NCBI RefSeq assembly: GCF_000735435.1
Contig: NZ_JMPP01000022.1
Coordinates: forward strand, 62,001-126,000
DNA from: Klebsiella planticola ATCC 33531
GTDB lineage: Bacteria; Pseudomonadota; Gammaproteobacteria; Enterobacterales; Enterobacteriaceae
DNA length: 64,000 bases
Reading direction: 5' to 3'
Shown here in pieces: positions 1-8,814 of the stretch. Both the position numbers and the translations under genes were made by a program. Numbering within the stretch: the first letter of the stretch is position 1; each line of letters starts with the position of its first letter. The notes beneath the pieces are model-generated. The model saw only the letters and a program-made list of their open reading frames with translations, was not told the origin of the DNA and made no database searches.

Positions 1-402
1 AAGCGGCAGTTCATCGCGCTGCCAGCCGGCCAGGCCGCCGGCGAGAATCGAGACATTTTCGACGCCAAATGTGCGCAGCATCCACCAGGCGCGCGGGGCT
101 GAGAAGAGATTGCCTTCATCGTAAACCACCAGATGTTTATCGCTGCTGACCCCCAGTTCGCGCATCGCCACGGCAAAAGCCTCCGCGCGCGGCATCATAT
201 GCGGCAGCGGGCTGGTGTGATCCGACAGGGCTTCGATATCGAAAAATACGGCGTTGGGAATATGACCCGCGCGATACTCCGCATCCATATCACGCAGGGC
301 TTCCTGACCTGCCGGCGCCATTCGCGCATCGATAATCTGAATTTCCGGGTCATCAATATGTTCCGCCAGCCAGTCGGCGGCGACAAAAAACGAGGTGGAC
401 AT
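1..402 (-). CDS. sseA: 3-mercaptopyruvate sulfurtransferase, N-terminal part
   Basis: This is the first 134 codons of a rhodanese-family sulfurtransferase that transfers sulfur from 3-mercaptopyruvate to a thiol acceptor or cyanide in the cytoplasm. The reading frame is open from the ATG at 402 to the window edge, so the C-terminal catalytic rhodanese domain with its active cysteine is outside. The visible protein begins MSTSFFVAADWLAEHIDDP, which matches the E. coli SseA N-terminus closely, and continues through the inactive N-terminal rhodanese domain (motifs VYDEGNLFSAPRAWWMLR and ILAGGLAGW). A purine-rich stretch lies just upstream of the ATG. It is transcribed divergently from yfhM. The identification is by family resemblance to the N-terminal half only. 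Confidence 0.9.
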   Translation of the reverse strand, partial: MSTSFFVAADWLAEHIDDPEIQIIDARMAPAGQEALRDMDAEYRAGHIPNAVFFDIEALSDHTSPLPHMMPRAEAFAVAMRELGVSSDKHLVVYDEGNLFSAPRAWWMLRTFGVENVSILAGGLAGWQRDELPL

Positions 403-560
403 GGGGGGCCTCCGTTTTATTATCCATCATTCAATGAATTGTCGACGTTTTCCCGACGGCTGACAAGCTCAGAGCACCGGAGTTGCGACGCCGCGACGTT
501 CCTTAAAATAGGCTTAGCCAGATTCTATTATGGTGGCTATTGGTAATTCCGTCGTTGGCG

Positions 561-566
561 CATAAT
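561..566 (+). promoter_or_regulatory. candidate -10 element for yfhM-pbpC
   Basis: CATAAT lies about 45 bases before the yfhM start. The best upstream partner, TTGGTA at 540-545, is spaced by only 15 bases, so the -35 call is weak. The 211-base gap between sseA and yfhM must hold the divergent promoters for both genes. Confidence 0.3.
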
Positions 567-613
567 ACTGTGTTCACTGTTGGTATCCGGTCTTTCGGCC
601 GAGGGGTTAAAGG

Positions 614-3600
614 ATGAAACCATTTCGTTTAGCGGCATTGTCTCTGGCGCTACTGACTGCACTATCGCTGACCGCCTGTGATGACAGCGGTAAACCGCAG
701 GCTGTCGCACCGGCCGCCTCTTCCTCTGCAGACAAAGGCGGGGCAAAGCTCGATAGCGCCCAACTGGCGGCGCTGGCGGAAAAAAGCAAAGGCAAGGCGC
801 TGACGCTGCTTGATGCCTCGGAAATCCAGCTGGACGGCGCGGCGGCGATGGTGCTCACCTTCTCTGTGCCGCTTAATCCCGATCAGGATTTCTCCCGCAG
901 CGTGCATCTTGTCGACAAAAAAAGCGGCAAGGTTGACGGCGCATGGGAACTGGCGCCGAATCTGAAAGAGCTACGCTTGCGCCATCTTGAGCCGAAACGC
1001 GAACTGATTGTCTCCGTTGACCCGACGCTGAGCGCGCTGAACGCCGCCACCTTTGACACCCATTTTGAAAAAACCATCGCGACCCGCGACATTGCCCCGA
1101 GTATTGGCTTCGCCAGCCGCGGTTCGCTGCTGCCGGGCAAAGTGGTCGCCGGGCTGCCGGTGATGGCGCTGAACGTCGATAACGTCGACGTAAACTTTTT
1201 CCGTATCAAGCCGGAGTCGCTGTCGGCTTTCGTCAGCCAATGGGAATACCGTAACTCATTGAGTAACTGGGAGTCTGACGAGCTGTTGAAAATGGCCGAT
1301 CTGGTCTATACCGGGCGTTTCGATCTCAATCCGGCGCGCAACACGCGGGAGAAACTGCTGCTGCCGCTGGCGGATATTAAGCCGTTGCAGCAGCCGGGTG
1401 TTTACGTAGCGGTGATGAATCCGGCGGGACGCTACAGCTATAGCAACGCCGCAACGCTGTTTACGCTGAGCGATATCGGCGTGTCGGCGCACCGTTATCA
1501 CAACCGGCTGGATGTCTTTACCCAGAGCCTCGAAGACGGTGCGGCGCAATCGGGTATCGATGTGCAGTTGCTGAATACGAAAGGGCAAACCCTCGCCGAG
1601 GCGAAAAGCGACGCCCAGGGGCACGTTACCCTGCAAAACGATGATAAAGACGCGGCGCTGCTGCTGGCGCGAAAAGACGGGCAGACCACCCTGCTGGATC
1701 TCAAACTTCCCGCACTGGATTTGGCCGAGTTCTCGATTGCCGGCGCTCCGGGATTCAGCAAGCAGCTCTTTATGTTTGGTCCGCGCGATCTTTATCGTCC
1801 GGGAGAAACGGTGATCCTTAACGCGCTGCTCCGTGACGGCGACGGCAAACCGCTGGCCGAGCAGCCGGTGAAGTTCGAGGTGGTGCAGCCGGATGGTCAG
1901 GTGATCCGCTCGCTGGTCAGCAAACCGCTCAACGGTCTGTATCAGTTTACCTGGCCGCTTGATAGTGGGGCGGCGACCGGTATGTGGCATATCCGCGCCA
2001 GCACCGGCGACAATCAGCCGCGCGAGTGGGATTTCCACGTTGAAGATTTTATGCCTGAGCGTATGGCGCTGAATCTGACGCCGCAAAATAGACCGCTGGC
2101 CATGGATGCCGATGTGCACTTTAACGTTGCCGGCGCCTATCTGTATGGCGCCCCGGCCAGCGGCAATCAGCTGCAGGGGAAACTGTTCCTGCGCCCGCTG
2201 CGCGATGCGGTTGCGGCGCTGCCGGGCTTCCAGTTTGGTGATATTGCCGAAGAAAACCTCTCCCGCAGCCTGGATGAAGTCCAGACGACGCTGGATGAAA
2301 AAGGCCATGCCGACGTGACTACCGCCAGCCAGTGGCAGGATAGCCATTCGCCGCTGCAGGTGGTTTTACAGGCCAGCCTGCTGGAGTCAGGTGGCCGCCC
2401 GGTTACCCGTACCGTACAGCAGCCGATCTGGCCGGCCGATACGCTGCCGGGGATCCGCCCTGAATTTGCCCTTAAAGAGGTCTACGACTACCGTACCGAC
2501 AGTACGGTGAAACAGCCGGTGGTCGAAGAAAACAGCAGCGCGGCGTTTGAGATTGTCTATGCCGATGCCAAAGGCGAGAAAAAAGCGGTCTCTGGGCTAC
2601 AGGTGCGGCTGATTCGCGAGCGCCGCGACTACTACTGGAACTGGTCTGACAGCGAAGGCTGGCAGTCGCAGTTCGATCAAAAAGATCTGCAAGAAGGCGA
2701 ACAATCTCTCGATCTGCAGGCCGGGCAAACGGCGAAAGTGAGTTTCCCGGTGGAGTGGGGATCCTACCGCCTGGAAGTGAAAGGCCCCGATGACGTCATC
2801 AGCAGCGTGCGTTTCTGGGCGGGCTACAGCTGGCAGGATAACAGCGATGGCACAGGGGCTGCGCGTCCGGATCGGGTCACCATGAAACTGGACAAAGCGG
2901 CCTATAAACCGGGCGACACAATCAAACTGCACATCGCGGCGCCTGCGGCGGGGAAAGGCTATGCGATGGTCGAATCCAGCGAAGGGCCGCTGTGGTGGCA
3001 GGAAATTGACGTCCCGGCGGAGGGCATGGCGCTATCGATTCCGGTCGATAAAGCCTGGAACCGTCACGATCTCTACCTCAGCACCCTGGTGATTCGCCCC
3101 GGAGATAAATCTCGCTCGGCGACGCCGAAACGGGCGGTGGGTCTGCTGCACCTGCCGCTGGGCGATGAAAACCGTCGCCTGACGCTTGCGCTGGATGCAC
3201 CAGAAAAAATACGTCCGAATCAGCCGCTGACGGTGAAAATCAAAGCCAGCGTGGCGCAGGGAGAAGTGCCAAAACAGGTCAATGTGCTGCTCTCCGCTGT
3301 GGACAGCGGCGTGCTGAATATTACCGATTACGCCACTCCGGATCCGTGGAAGGCTTTCTTTGGTCAGAAGCGTTACGGCGCGGATATTTATGATATCTAC
3401 GGTCAGGTGATTGAAGGGCAGGGGCGTCTCGCCAGCCTGCGTTTCGGCGGCGACGGCGATGAACTCAAACGCGGCGGTAAACCGCCGGTTAACCACGTCA
3501 CGATTATTGCCCAACAGGCGCAGCCGGTGGTCCTGGATGAGCGTGGTGAAGGGGTTGTGATGCTGCCGATTGGCGATTTCAACGGCGAGCTGCGGGTGAT

Positions 3601-5563
3601 GGCGCAGGCGTGGACCGCCGATGATTTTGGCAGCAGCGACGAGAAAGTGGTGGTGGCCGCGCCGGTGATTGCCGAGCTGAATACGCCGCGCTTCCTCGCC
3701 AGCGGCGATGCAACCCGGCTGGCGCTGGATCTGCGTAATCTCACCGACAGGCCGCAAACGCTGAACGTGGCGCTGAGCGCCAGCGGTTTGCTGCAGCTCG
3801 ATGGCGCGGCCATTCCTCCGCTACAGCTGGCGCCCGGCGCGCGCAGTACGCTGTTTGTCCCGGTGAGCGCCCGCGATGGTTTTGGCGATGGTCAGGTGAA
3901 CGCCACGATTACCGGCGTGGCTCTGCCGGGTGAGACCTTCACCCCGATGCAGAAACAGTGGAAAATTGGCGTGCGTCCGGCCTACCCGGCGCAAACCGTG
4001 AATAGCGGCGCGGTGCTGCAACCGGGGGAACGCTGGCAGGCGCCAGCCGGGCAGACGCAGGGCTTCTCACCGGCGACGCTGCAGGGGCAACTGGTGTTCA
4101 GCGGTAAGCCGCCGTTGAATCTCGCCCGCTATATTCGCGACCTGAAAGCCTATCCGTATGGCTGCCTGGAACAGACCGCCAGCGGTCTGTTCCCGTCGCT
4201 TTACACCAACGCCGCGCAGCTCAAAGCATTGGGCATCGCCGGCGACAGCGATGAAAAACGCCGTGCGGCGGTGGACATCGGTATTTCCCGACTGCTGCAT
4301 ATGCAGCGTGACGATGGCGGATTTGCCCTGTGGGACAAAGAGGGGCCGGAAGAGTACTGGCTGACCGCCTATGCCATGGATTTCCTCGTGAGAGCAGGTG
4401 AGCAGGGCTATAGCGTACCGGCTCAGGCGATGAATAACGGTAACCAGCGTCTGCTGCGCTATCTGCAGGAACCGGGACTGATGACCGTTCGTTACAGCGA
4501 TGACGCGGCGGCCAGCCGTTTCGCCGCGCAGGCCTATGCCGCCCTGGTGCTGGCCCGCCAGCAAAAAGCGCCCCTTGGCGCCCTCCGCGAAATCTGGAGC
4601 CGTCATGAGCAGGCGCGTTCTGGCCTGCCTCTGCTGCAGCTGGGGATCGCCCTCAAAGCGATGGGCGATGCGCCGCGCGCCGAGCAGGCGTTGACGCTGG
4701 CGATGAGTACGCCGCGTCAGGATACGGACCGCTGGCTGGGTGATTATGGCAGCGCGCTGCGCGATGATGCGCTGAAGCTGGCCCTGCTGGAGGAGAATCA
4801 ACTGCTGCCGGATGCGCAGAACACCTTACTGAGCAACCTTGCGGAAGAGGCCTACGGTCAGCGCTGGCTCTCAACCCAGGAGACCAATGCGCTGTTCCTG
4901 GCCGGCCGGACATTACAGGACTTACCCGGCAGCTGGCAGGCGCAAACGTCGCTACAGGCGCAGCCGCTCTCGGCGGATAAAGCGCAGACCCGCACTCTGA
5001 GCGCTGAACAGCTGGCGACCCTGCAGGTCAGCAACACCGGCGATCGCCCGCTCTGGTTGCGTCTCGATAGCAGCGGATACCCGCTCACTGCGCCGCAGGC
5101 CACGGGAAACGTACTGGGCATTGAACGCCAAATCTTTGATACCCGCGGTCAGCAGAAGTCCCTGACCTCGCTGCGTAGCGGCGAGCTGGTGCTGGTGAAG
5201 CTGGAAGTCACCGCCAAACGCAACGTTCCGGATGCGCTGGTGGTGGACCTGCTACCGGCGGGACTCGAGCTGGAAAACCAGAACCTGGCGAACAGCAGCG
5301 CCAGCCTGCAGGAGAACGGCGACGCGGTACAGAACCTGCTTAACCAGATGCAGCAGGCGGATATTCAGCACATCGAGTTCCGCGACGATCGCTTCGTCGC
5401 CGCCGTGGCGATTAACGAAGGGCAGCCGGTGACGCTGGTGTATCTGGCGCGCGCGGTCACGCCGGGAACATATCAGGTTCCGCAGCCGCAGGTAGAGTCG
5501 ATGTATATTCCGCAGTGGCGGGCGACCGGCACGGCCAGCGGCCCGCTGACTGTTACCCCGTAA
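614..5563 (+). CDS. yfhM: bacterial alpha-2-macroglobulin lipoprotein
   Basis: A 1649-residue periplasmic protease trap, the size of E. coli YfhM (about 1650). The N-terminus is a lipoprotein signal ending in the lipobox LTAC with Cys22. It is followed by Asp at +2, the classic Lol-avoidance residue, so the protein should stay anchored in the inner membrane facing the periplasm. The thioester motif CLEQ is intact: Cys1184 and Gln1187 in the context YPYGCLEQTASGLFPSLY. Macroglobulin-like domains come first, then the thioester domain and receptor-binding-like C-terminus. The stop codon directly abuts the pbpC start, so the two are an operon. In the known family this pair is thought to protect the cell when peptidoglycan is breached: A2M traps foreign proteases and PBP1C repairs the wall. 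Nothing is truncated. Confidence 0.96.
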   Translation: MKPFRLAALSLALLTALSLTACDDSGKPQAVAPAASSSADKGGAKLDSAQLAALAEKSKGKALTLLDASEIQLDGAAAMVLTFSVPLNPDQDFSRSVHLVDKKSGKVDGAWELAPNLKELRLRHLEPKRELIVSVDPTLSALNAATFDTHFEKTIATRDIAPSIGFASRGSLLPGKVVAGLPVMALNVDNVDVNFFRIKPESLSAFVSQWEYRNSLSNWESDELLKMADLVYTGRFDLNPARNTREKLLLPLADIKPLQQPGVYVAVMNPAGRYSYSNAATLFTLSDIGVSAHRYHNRLDVFTQSLEDGAAQSGIDVQLLNTKGQTLAEAKSDAQGHVTLQNDDKDAALLLARKDGQTTLLDLKLPALDLAEFSIAGAPGFSKQLFMFGPRDLYRPGETVILNALLRDGDGKPLAEQPVKFEVVQPDGQVIRSLVSKPLNGLYQFTWPLDSGAATGMWHIRASTGDNQPREWDFHVEDFMPERMALNLTPQNRPLAMDADVHFNVAGAYLYGAPASGNQLQGKLFLRPLRDAVAALPGFQFGDIAEENLSRSLDEVQTTLDEKGHADVTTASQWQDSHSPLQVVLQASLLESGGRPVTRTVQQPIWPADTLPGIRPEFALKEVYDYRTDSTVKQPVVEENSSAAFEIVYADAKGEKKAVSGLQVRLIRERRDYYWNWSDSEGWQSQFDQKDLQEGEQSLDLQAGQTAKVSFPVEWGSYRLEVKGPDDVISSVRFWAGYSWQDNSDGTGAARPDRVTMKLDKAAYKPGDTIKLHIAAPAAGKGYAMVESSEGPLWWQEIDVPAEGMALSIPVDKAWNRHDLYLSTLVIRPGDKSRSATPKRAVGLLHLPLGDENRRLTLALDAPEKIRPNQPLTVKIKASVAQGEVPKQVNVLLSAVDSGVLNITDYATPDPWKAFFGQKRYGADIYDIYGQVIEGQGRLASLRFGGDGDELKRGGKPPVNHVTIIAQQAQPVVLDERGEGVVMLPIGDFNGELRVMAQAWTADDFGSSDEKVVVAAPVIAELNTPRFLASGDATRLALDLRNLTDRPQTLNVALSASGLLQLDGAAIPPLQLAPGARSTLFVPVSARDGFGDGQVNATITGVALPGETFTPMQKQWKIGVRPAYPAQTVNSGAVLQPGERWQAPAGQTQGFSPATLQGQLVFSGKPPLNLARYIRDLKAYPYGCLEQTASGLFPSLYTNAAQLKALGIAGDSDEKRRAAVDIGISRLLHMQRDDGGFALWDKEGPEEYWLTAYAMDFLVRAGEQGYSVPAQAMNNGNQRLLRYLQEPGLMTVRYSDDAAASRFAAQAYAALVLARQQKAPLGALREIWSRHEQARSGLPLLQLGIALKAMGDAPRAEQALTLAMSTPRQDTDRWLGDYGSALRDDALKLALLEENQLLPDAQNTLLSNLAEEAYGQRWLSTQETNALFLAGRTLQDLPGSWQAQTSLQAQPLSADKAQTRTLSAEQLATLQVSNTGDRPLWLRLDSSGYPLTAPQATGNVLGIERQIFDTRGQQKSLTSLRSGELVLVKLEVTAKRNVPDALVVDLLPAGLELENQNLANSSASLQENGDAVQNLLNQMQQADIQHIEFRDDRFVAAVAINEGQPVTLVYLARAVTPGTYQVPQPQVESMYIPQWRATGTASGPLTVTP

Positions 5564-7888
5564 ATGCGGCCGCTGCGACAGGTAAAACGCCGCTGGCGCT
5601 GGCTGGCGGCGTTGGTCGTTATGCTATGGCTGGCGGTGTTGGCGGCCGATCGTCTGTGGCCGTTACCGCTGCATGAAGTGGCGCCGGCCCGGGTGGTGGT
5701 AGCGGAAGATGGCACGCCGCTGTGGCGCTTTGCGGATAAGCAGGGGGTCTGGCGCTATCCGGTCGCTCTCGATGATGTGTCACCGCGCTATCTGCAGGCG
5801 CTGATCCAGTATGAAGATCGCTGGTTCTGGCGGCATCCGGGCGTGAACCCGTTTGCGGTTATTCGCGCGGCCTGGCAAGACCTGACCGCCGGGCGAGTCG
5901 TCTCCGGTGGCAGCACGTTGACCATGCAGGTCGCGAGGCTGCTCGATCCCCATCCCCGTACCTTCGGCGGCAAGCTGCGTCAGCTCTGGCGCGCGCTGCA
6001 GCTGGAATGGCATTTATCAAAAAGCGAGATCCTGACGCTGTATCTTAACCGCGCCCCCTTTGGCGGGACGCTGCAGGGGATTGGCGCTGCCAGCTGGGCC
6101 TATCTCGGTAAACCCCCTGCGCAGCTGAGCTATGGCGAAGCGGCCCTGCTGGCGGTGCTGCCGCAGGCGCCGAGTCGTTTACGTCCGGACCGTTGGCCGC
6201 TGCGGGCTCAGGCCGCGCGCGATAAAGTCCTGGCGCGGATGCGCAGTCAGGGCGTCTGGTCCGATAAGGCGGTACAAGAGGCGATTGAAGAACCGGTATG
6301 GCTGTTTCCACGACAGATGCCGCAGCTGGCCCCGCTGTTTTCCCGTCGGCTACTGGCGAGCAGCCGTAAAGAGAAAGTGGTGACGACGCTGGATGCCGGG
6401 CTCCAGCGCCAGCTGGAAGATCTGGCGCTCAACTGGAAGGCGCGCCTGCCGCCGCGCAGTTCGCTGGCGATGGTGGTCGTCGACCACACCAATATGAAAG
6501 TGCGGGGCTGGGTCGGTTCGGCGGATATTTCCGACGATAGCCGCTTCGGGCATATCGATATGGTCTCGGCGCTGCGTTCGCCGGGTTCGGTCTTAAAACC
6601 GTTTGTGTACGGTATGGCGCTGGATGACGGGCTGATTCATCCGGCATCTTTATTACAGGATGTGCCGCGCCGCTTTAGCGATTACCGTCCCGGAAATTTT
6701 GATAGCGGTTTTCATGGGCCGGTCAGCGCCAGCGAAGCGCTGGTGCGCTCGCTGAACCTTCCGGCGGTTCAGGTGCTTGAAGCCTACGGGCCGAAGCGCT
6801 TCGCCGCCACCCTACGCAATGCCGGTTTGCCGCTGACATTACCGGCCGGTGCGGAACCCAACCTGTCGCTGATCCTCGGCGGGACGGGAACAAAACTGGA
6901 AGATATCGTGGCCGGATATAGCGCCTTCGCCCGCCATGGCAAGGTCGCGCGATTGCGGATGACGCCGGACGACCCGCTGGTGGAAAGACCGCTGTTGTCG
7001 CCGGGCGCGGCATGGATAATCCGGCGAATTCTGGCTGGCGAAGCCCAGCCGGTGCCGGACGCTTCGTTGGTGCAGGTGGTTCCGCTGGCGTGGAAAACCG
7101 GGACCAGCTACGGCTACCGCGATGCCTGGGCCGTTGGCGTCAATGCCCGCTACCTGATCGGGATCTGGACCGGACGGCCGGATGGCACCCCGGTGGTGGG
7201 GCAGTTTGGTTTCGCCAGCGCGGTGCCTCTGCTGAATCAGGTCAATAATATGCTGCTGGCGCGACCGGCTATGGGGCGCGGCGGCCTGCCCACCGACCCG
7301 CGTCCGCAGACGGTCAGCGCGGCAACGATCTGCTGGCCTGGCGGGCAGAGCCTGGCGCCAGGCGATAGCAACTGTCGACGTCGACTGGCGACATGGCTGC
7401 TGGATGACAGCCAGCCGCCGACGCTGCTGTTACCGGGCCAGGAAGAGGGGCGCGGTATTCGCTTCCCTGTCTGGTTAGATGAACAGGGACGGCGGGTGGC
7501 GGCGGATTGCCCTGGCGCGGTGCGGAAGCTCGTCGATGTCTGGCCGCTGCCGCTGGAGCCCTGGCTGCCTCCTGCGGAGCGGCGGGCTGCCCGCTCAGGC
7601 GCGGTTTCACCGGACTGCCCGCCGCCGCAGGCGACGGACGTGGCGCCGCTGGTGCTGTCGGGCGTGCGCGAGGGGGCGGTGATTAAACGTTTACCGGGAA
7701 CGACGCGGGTCATGCTGGCGTTGCAGACAACCGGTGGCGAAGGGCGGCGTTGGTGGTTTATTAATGGTGAACCCCAGACCGCCGCCGGCGCCAGTGCGAC
7801 GCTTCCGCTGGCGCAACCCGATCGTTATCAACTGGTGGTCATGGACGAGAGTGGCCAGGTGGTGACGGCGAATTTTACGCTGCAATAG
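5564..7888 (+). CDS. pbpC: penicillin-binding protein 1C
   Basis: A 774-residue bifunctional class A penicillin-binding protein that polymerises glycan strands and carries a transpeptidase domain in the periplasm. After a basic N-terminus there is one membrane anchor (about residues 13-30). The GT51 glycosyltransferase domain shows EDRWFWRHPG and GGSTLTMQVARLL. The transpeptidase domain shows the SxxK box in RSPGSVLKPFVYG, an SLN triad and the KTG box in KTGTSYGYRDAW. The C-terminal roughly 90 residues fit the BiPBP_C domain, which in E. coli is associated with YfhM. Its ATG follows the yfhM TAA with no gap, so translational coupling is likely. All catalytic motifs are present. Known E. coli PBP1C has little role in normal growth. 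Confidence 0.96.
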   Translation: MRPLRQVKRRWRWLAALVVMLWLAVLAADRLWPLPLHEVAPARVVVAEDGTPLWRFADKQGVWRYPVALDDVSPRYLQALIQYEDRWFWRHPGVNPFAVIRAAWQDLTAGRVVSGGSTLTMQVARLLDPHPRTFGGKLRQLWRALQLEWHLSKSEILTLYLNRAPFGGTLQGIGAASWAYLGKPPAQLSYGEAALLAVLPQAPSRLRPDRWPLRAQAARDKVLARMRSQGVWSDKAVQEAIEEPVWLFPRQMPQLAPLFSRRLLASSRKEKVVTTLDAGLQRQLEDLALNWKARLPPRSSLAMVVVDHTNMKVRGWVGSADISDDSRFGHIDMVSALRSPGSVLKPFVYGMALDDGLIHPASLLQDVPRRFSDYRPGNFDSGFHGPVSASEALVRSLNLPAVQVLEAYGPKRFAATLRNAGLPLTLPAGAEPNLSLILGGTGTKLEDIVAGYSAFARHGKVARLRMTPDDPLVERPLLSPGAAWIIRRILAGEAQPVPDASLVQVVPLAWKTGTSYGYRDAWAVGVNARYLIGIWTGRPDGTPVVGQFGFASAVPLLNQVNNMLLARPAMGRGGLPTDPRPQTVSAATICWPGGQSLAPGDSNCRRRLATWLLDDSQPPTLLLPGQEEGRGIRFPVWLDEQGRRVAADCPGAVRKLVDVWPLPLEPWLPPAERRAARSGAVSPDCPPPQATDVAPLVLSGVREGAVIKRLPGTTRVMLALQTTGGEGRRWWFINGEPQTAAGASATLPLAQPDRYQLVVMDESGQVVTANFTLQ

Positions 7889-7963
7889 CGGCAGATGCCC
7901 AATTCCCCTGTTTTATGTGTTGCTAAAACTCGTCTTATTTTAACAAAATGTTACCTTCATCCA

Positions 7964-7992
7964 TAGGCAGCGTCGGTGTTGCTCATTATAAT
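7964..7992 (+). promoter_or_regulatory. ndk promoter
   Basis: A perfect TATAAT at 7987-7992 is preceded by TAGGCA (4 of 6 matches to TTGACA) at 7964-7969 with a 17-base spacer. It lies about 58 bases before the ndk start and is the only strong sigma-70 candidate in the pbpC-ndk gap. Confidence 0.65.
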
Positions 7993-8049
7993 GCGCGCCA
8001 GGCCATACGATCGTATGCGCAACAACAGAACACTTTATTAGAGGTAATC

Positions 8050-8481
8050 ATGGCTATTGAACGTACTTTTTCCATCATCAAACCAAACGCGGTGGCAAAA
8101 AACGTTATTGGCAGCATCTTTTCTCGCTTTGAAGCTGCAGGGTTCAAAATCGTCGGTACCAAAATGCTGCACCTGACCGTTGAACAGGCTCGCGGTTTCT
8201 ACGCTGAGCACGAAGGTCGCCCGTTCTTTGACGGTCTGGTTGAGTTCATGACTTCCGGCCCGATCGTGGTCTCCGTTCTGGAAGGCGAAAACGCCGTTCA
8301 GCGTCACCGTGACCTGCTGGGCGCAACCAACCCGGACAACGCGCTGGCAGGCACTCTGCGCGCAGACTACGCCGACAGCTTCACCGAGAACGGCACCCAC
8401 GGTTCCGACTCCGTTGAATCTGCCGCTCGCGAAATCGCGTTCTTCTTCGCTGAAGGCGAGGTTTGCCCGCGCACTCGTTAA
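8050..8481 (+). CDS. ndk: nucleoside diphosphate kinase
   Basis: A 143-residue cytoplasmic enzyme, exactly the E. coli length, that moves the gamma phosphate of ATP onto nucleoside diphosphates and so balances NTP and dNTP pools. The phospho-accepting histidine sits in [17 protein letters not shown] chose the ATG at 8050, preceded by the Shine-Dalgarno sequence AGAGGT, over the longer in-frame ORF that begins at 7948, because the conserved N-terminus [15 protein letters not shown] starts here and the longer form would include the promoter. It is monocistronic, with its own promoter upstream and a long structured region downstream. Codon use is strongly biased, as expected for a highly expressed gene. 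Confidence 0.97.
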   Translation: MAIERTFSIIKPNAVAKNVIGSIFSRFEAAGFKIVGTKMLHLTVEQARGFYAEHEGRPFFDGLVEFMTSGPIVVSVLEGENAVQRHRDLLGATNPDNALAGTLRADYADSFTENGTHGSDSVESAAREIAFFFAEGEVCPRTR

Positions 8482-8527
8482 TCCCCTGCGTCTTTCACGC
8501 CACCGCTTTGTTGGCTTCATTCGCGCC

Positions 8528-8559
8528 CCCCGGTCACATAGCTATCTATGCTCCCGGGG
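8528..8559. repeat. imperfect palindromic repeat-like element
   Basis: CCCCGG (8528-8533) pairs with CCGGGG (8554-8559), and CATAG (8537-8541) pairs with CTATG (8546-8550). The shape and the core CACATAGCTATCTATGCTC resemble short palindromic elements that recur between genes in enterobacteria. I cannot confirm copy number from one window. Confidence 0.45.
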
Positions 8560-8608
8560 ATTTGCGAACTTGTCGCTTCGCCGTGACGTGAAATATTTTG
8601 GAGATTCA

Positions 8609-8648
8609 GAGCCTCATCTTTTCGACAATCGAAAAGCCATAGAGGCTC
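8609..8648. other. long stable hairpin
   Basis: GAGCCTC (8609-8615) pairs with GAGGCTC (8642-8648), and CTTTTCGA (8618-8625) pairs with TCGAAAAG (8629-8636) around a 3-base loop, giving 15 paired bases with one asymmetric internal loop. A T6 run follows about 15 bases later, too far for a standard terminator. Confidence 0.6.
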
Positions 8649-8725
8649 AAGTACGCAGTAACAGATTTTTTCATCATTGCCGCGTGCAAACGTGGTATTG
8701 ATGCAGCAGAATTTGTACAATGCAG

Positions 8726-8767
8726 CGCCCCTGGACGAGCACTCGTTCATAGGGGCGTTTCTTTTTT
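8726..8767 (+). terminator. Rho-independent terminator upstream of rlmN
   Basis: CGCCCCT (8726-8732) pairs with AGGGGCG (8751-8757), with an inner CGAG/CTCG stem, and is followed by a T-rich tail. It lies 48 bases before the rlmN start, so it ends transcripts from ndk or attenuates rlmN. Confidence 0.75.
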
Positions 8768-8814
8768 CAACCCTCCTGGGGCCATAACGTGTAACAACGA
8801 GGCCGGAATAGATT

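Larger units (their letters stand above)
8482..8814. other. 333-base structured intergenic region between ndk and rlmN
   Basis: No convincing ORF is present. Reading left to right there is a GC-rich imperfect palindrome (8528-8559), a long AU-rich hairpin (8609-8648), a T6 run near 8665, and a Rho-independent terminator (8726-8767). A -10-like TACAAT lies at 8716-8721, just before the terminator hairpin, but has no good -35. The last 47 bases hold the rlmN ribosome-binding region. The region could be the ndk 3' UTR, a separate small RNA, or the rlmN leader. Confidence 0.6.

Noticed and set aside
7948-8049. N-terminal extension of ndk by 34 codons
   Set aside because: The extension contains the TATAAT promoter and has no family counterpart; ATG 8050 gives the exact conserved length.
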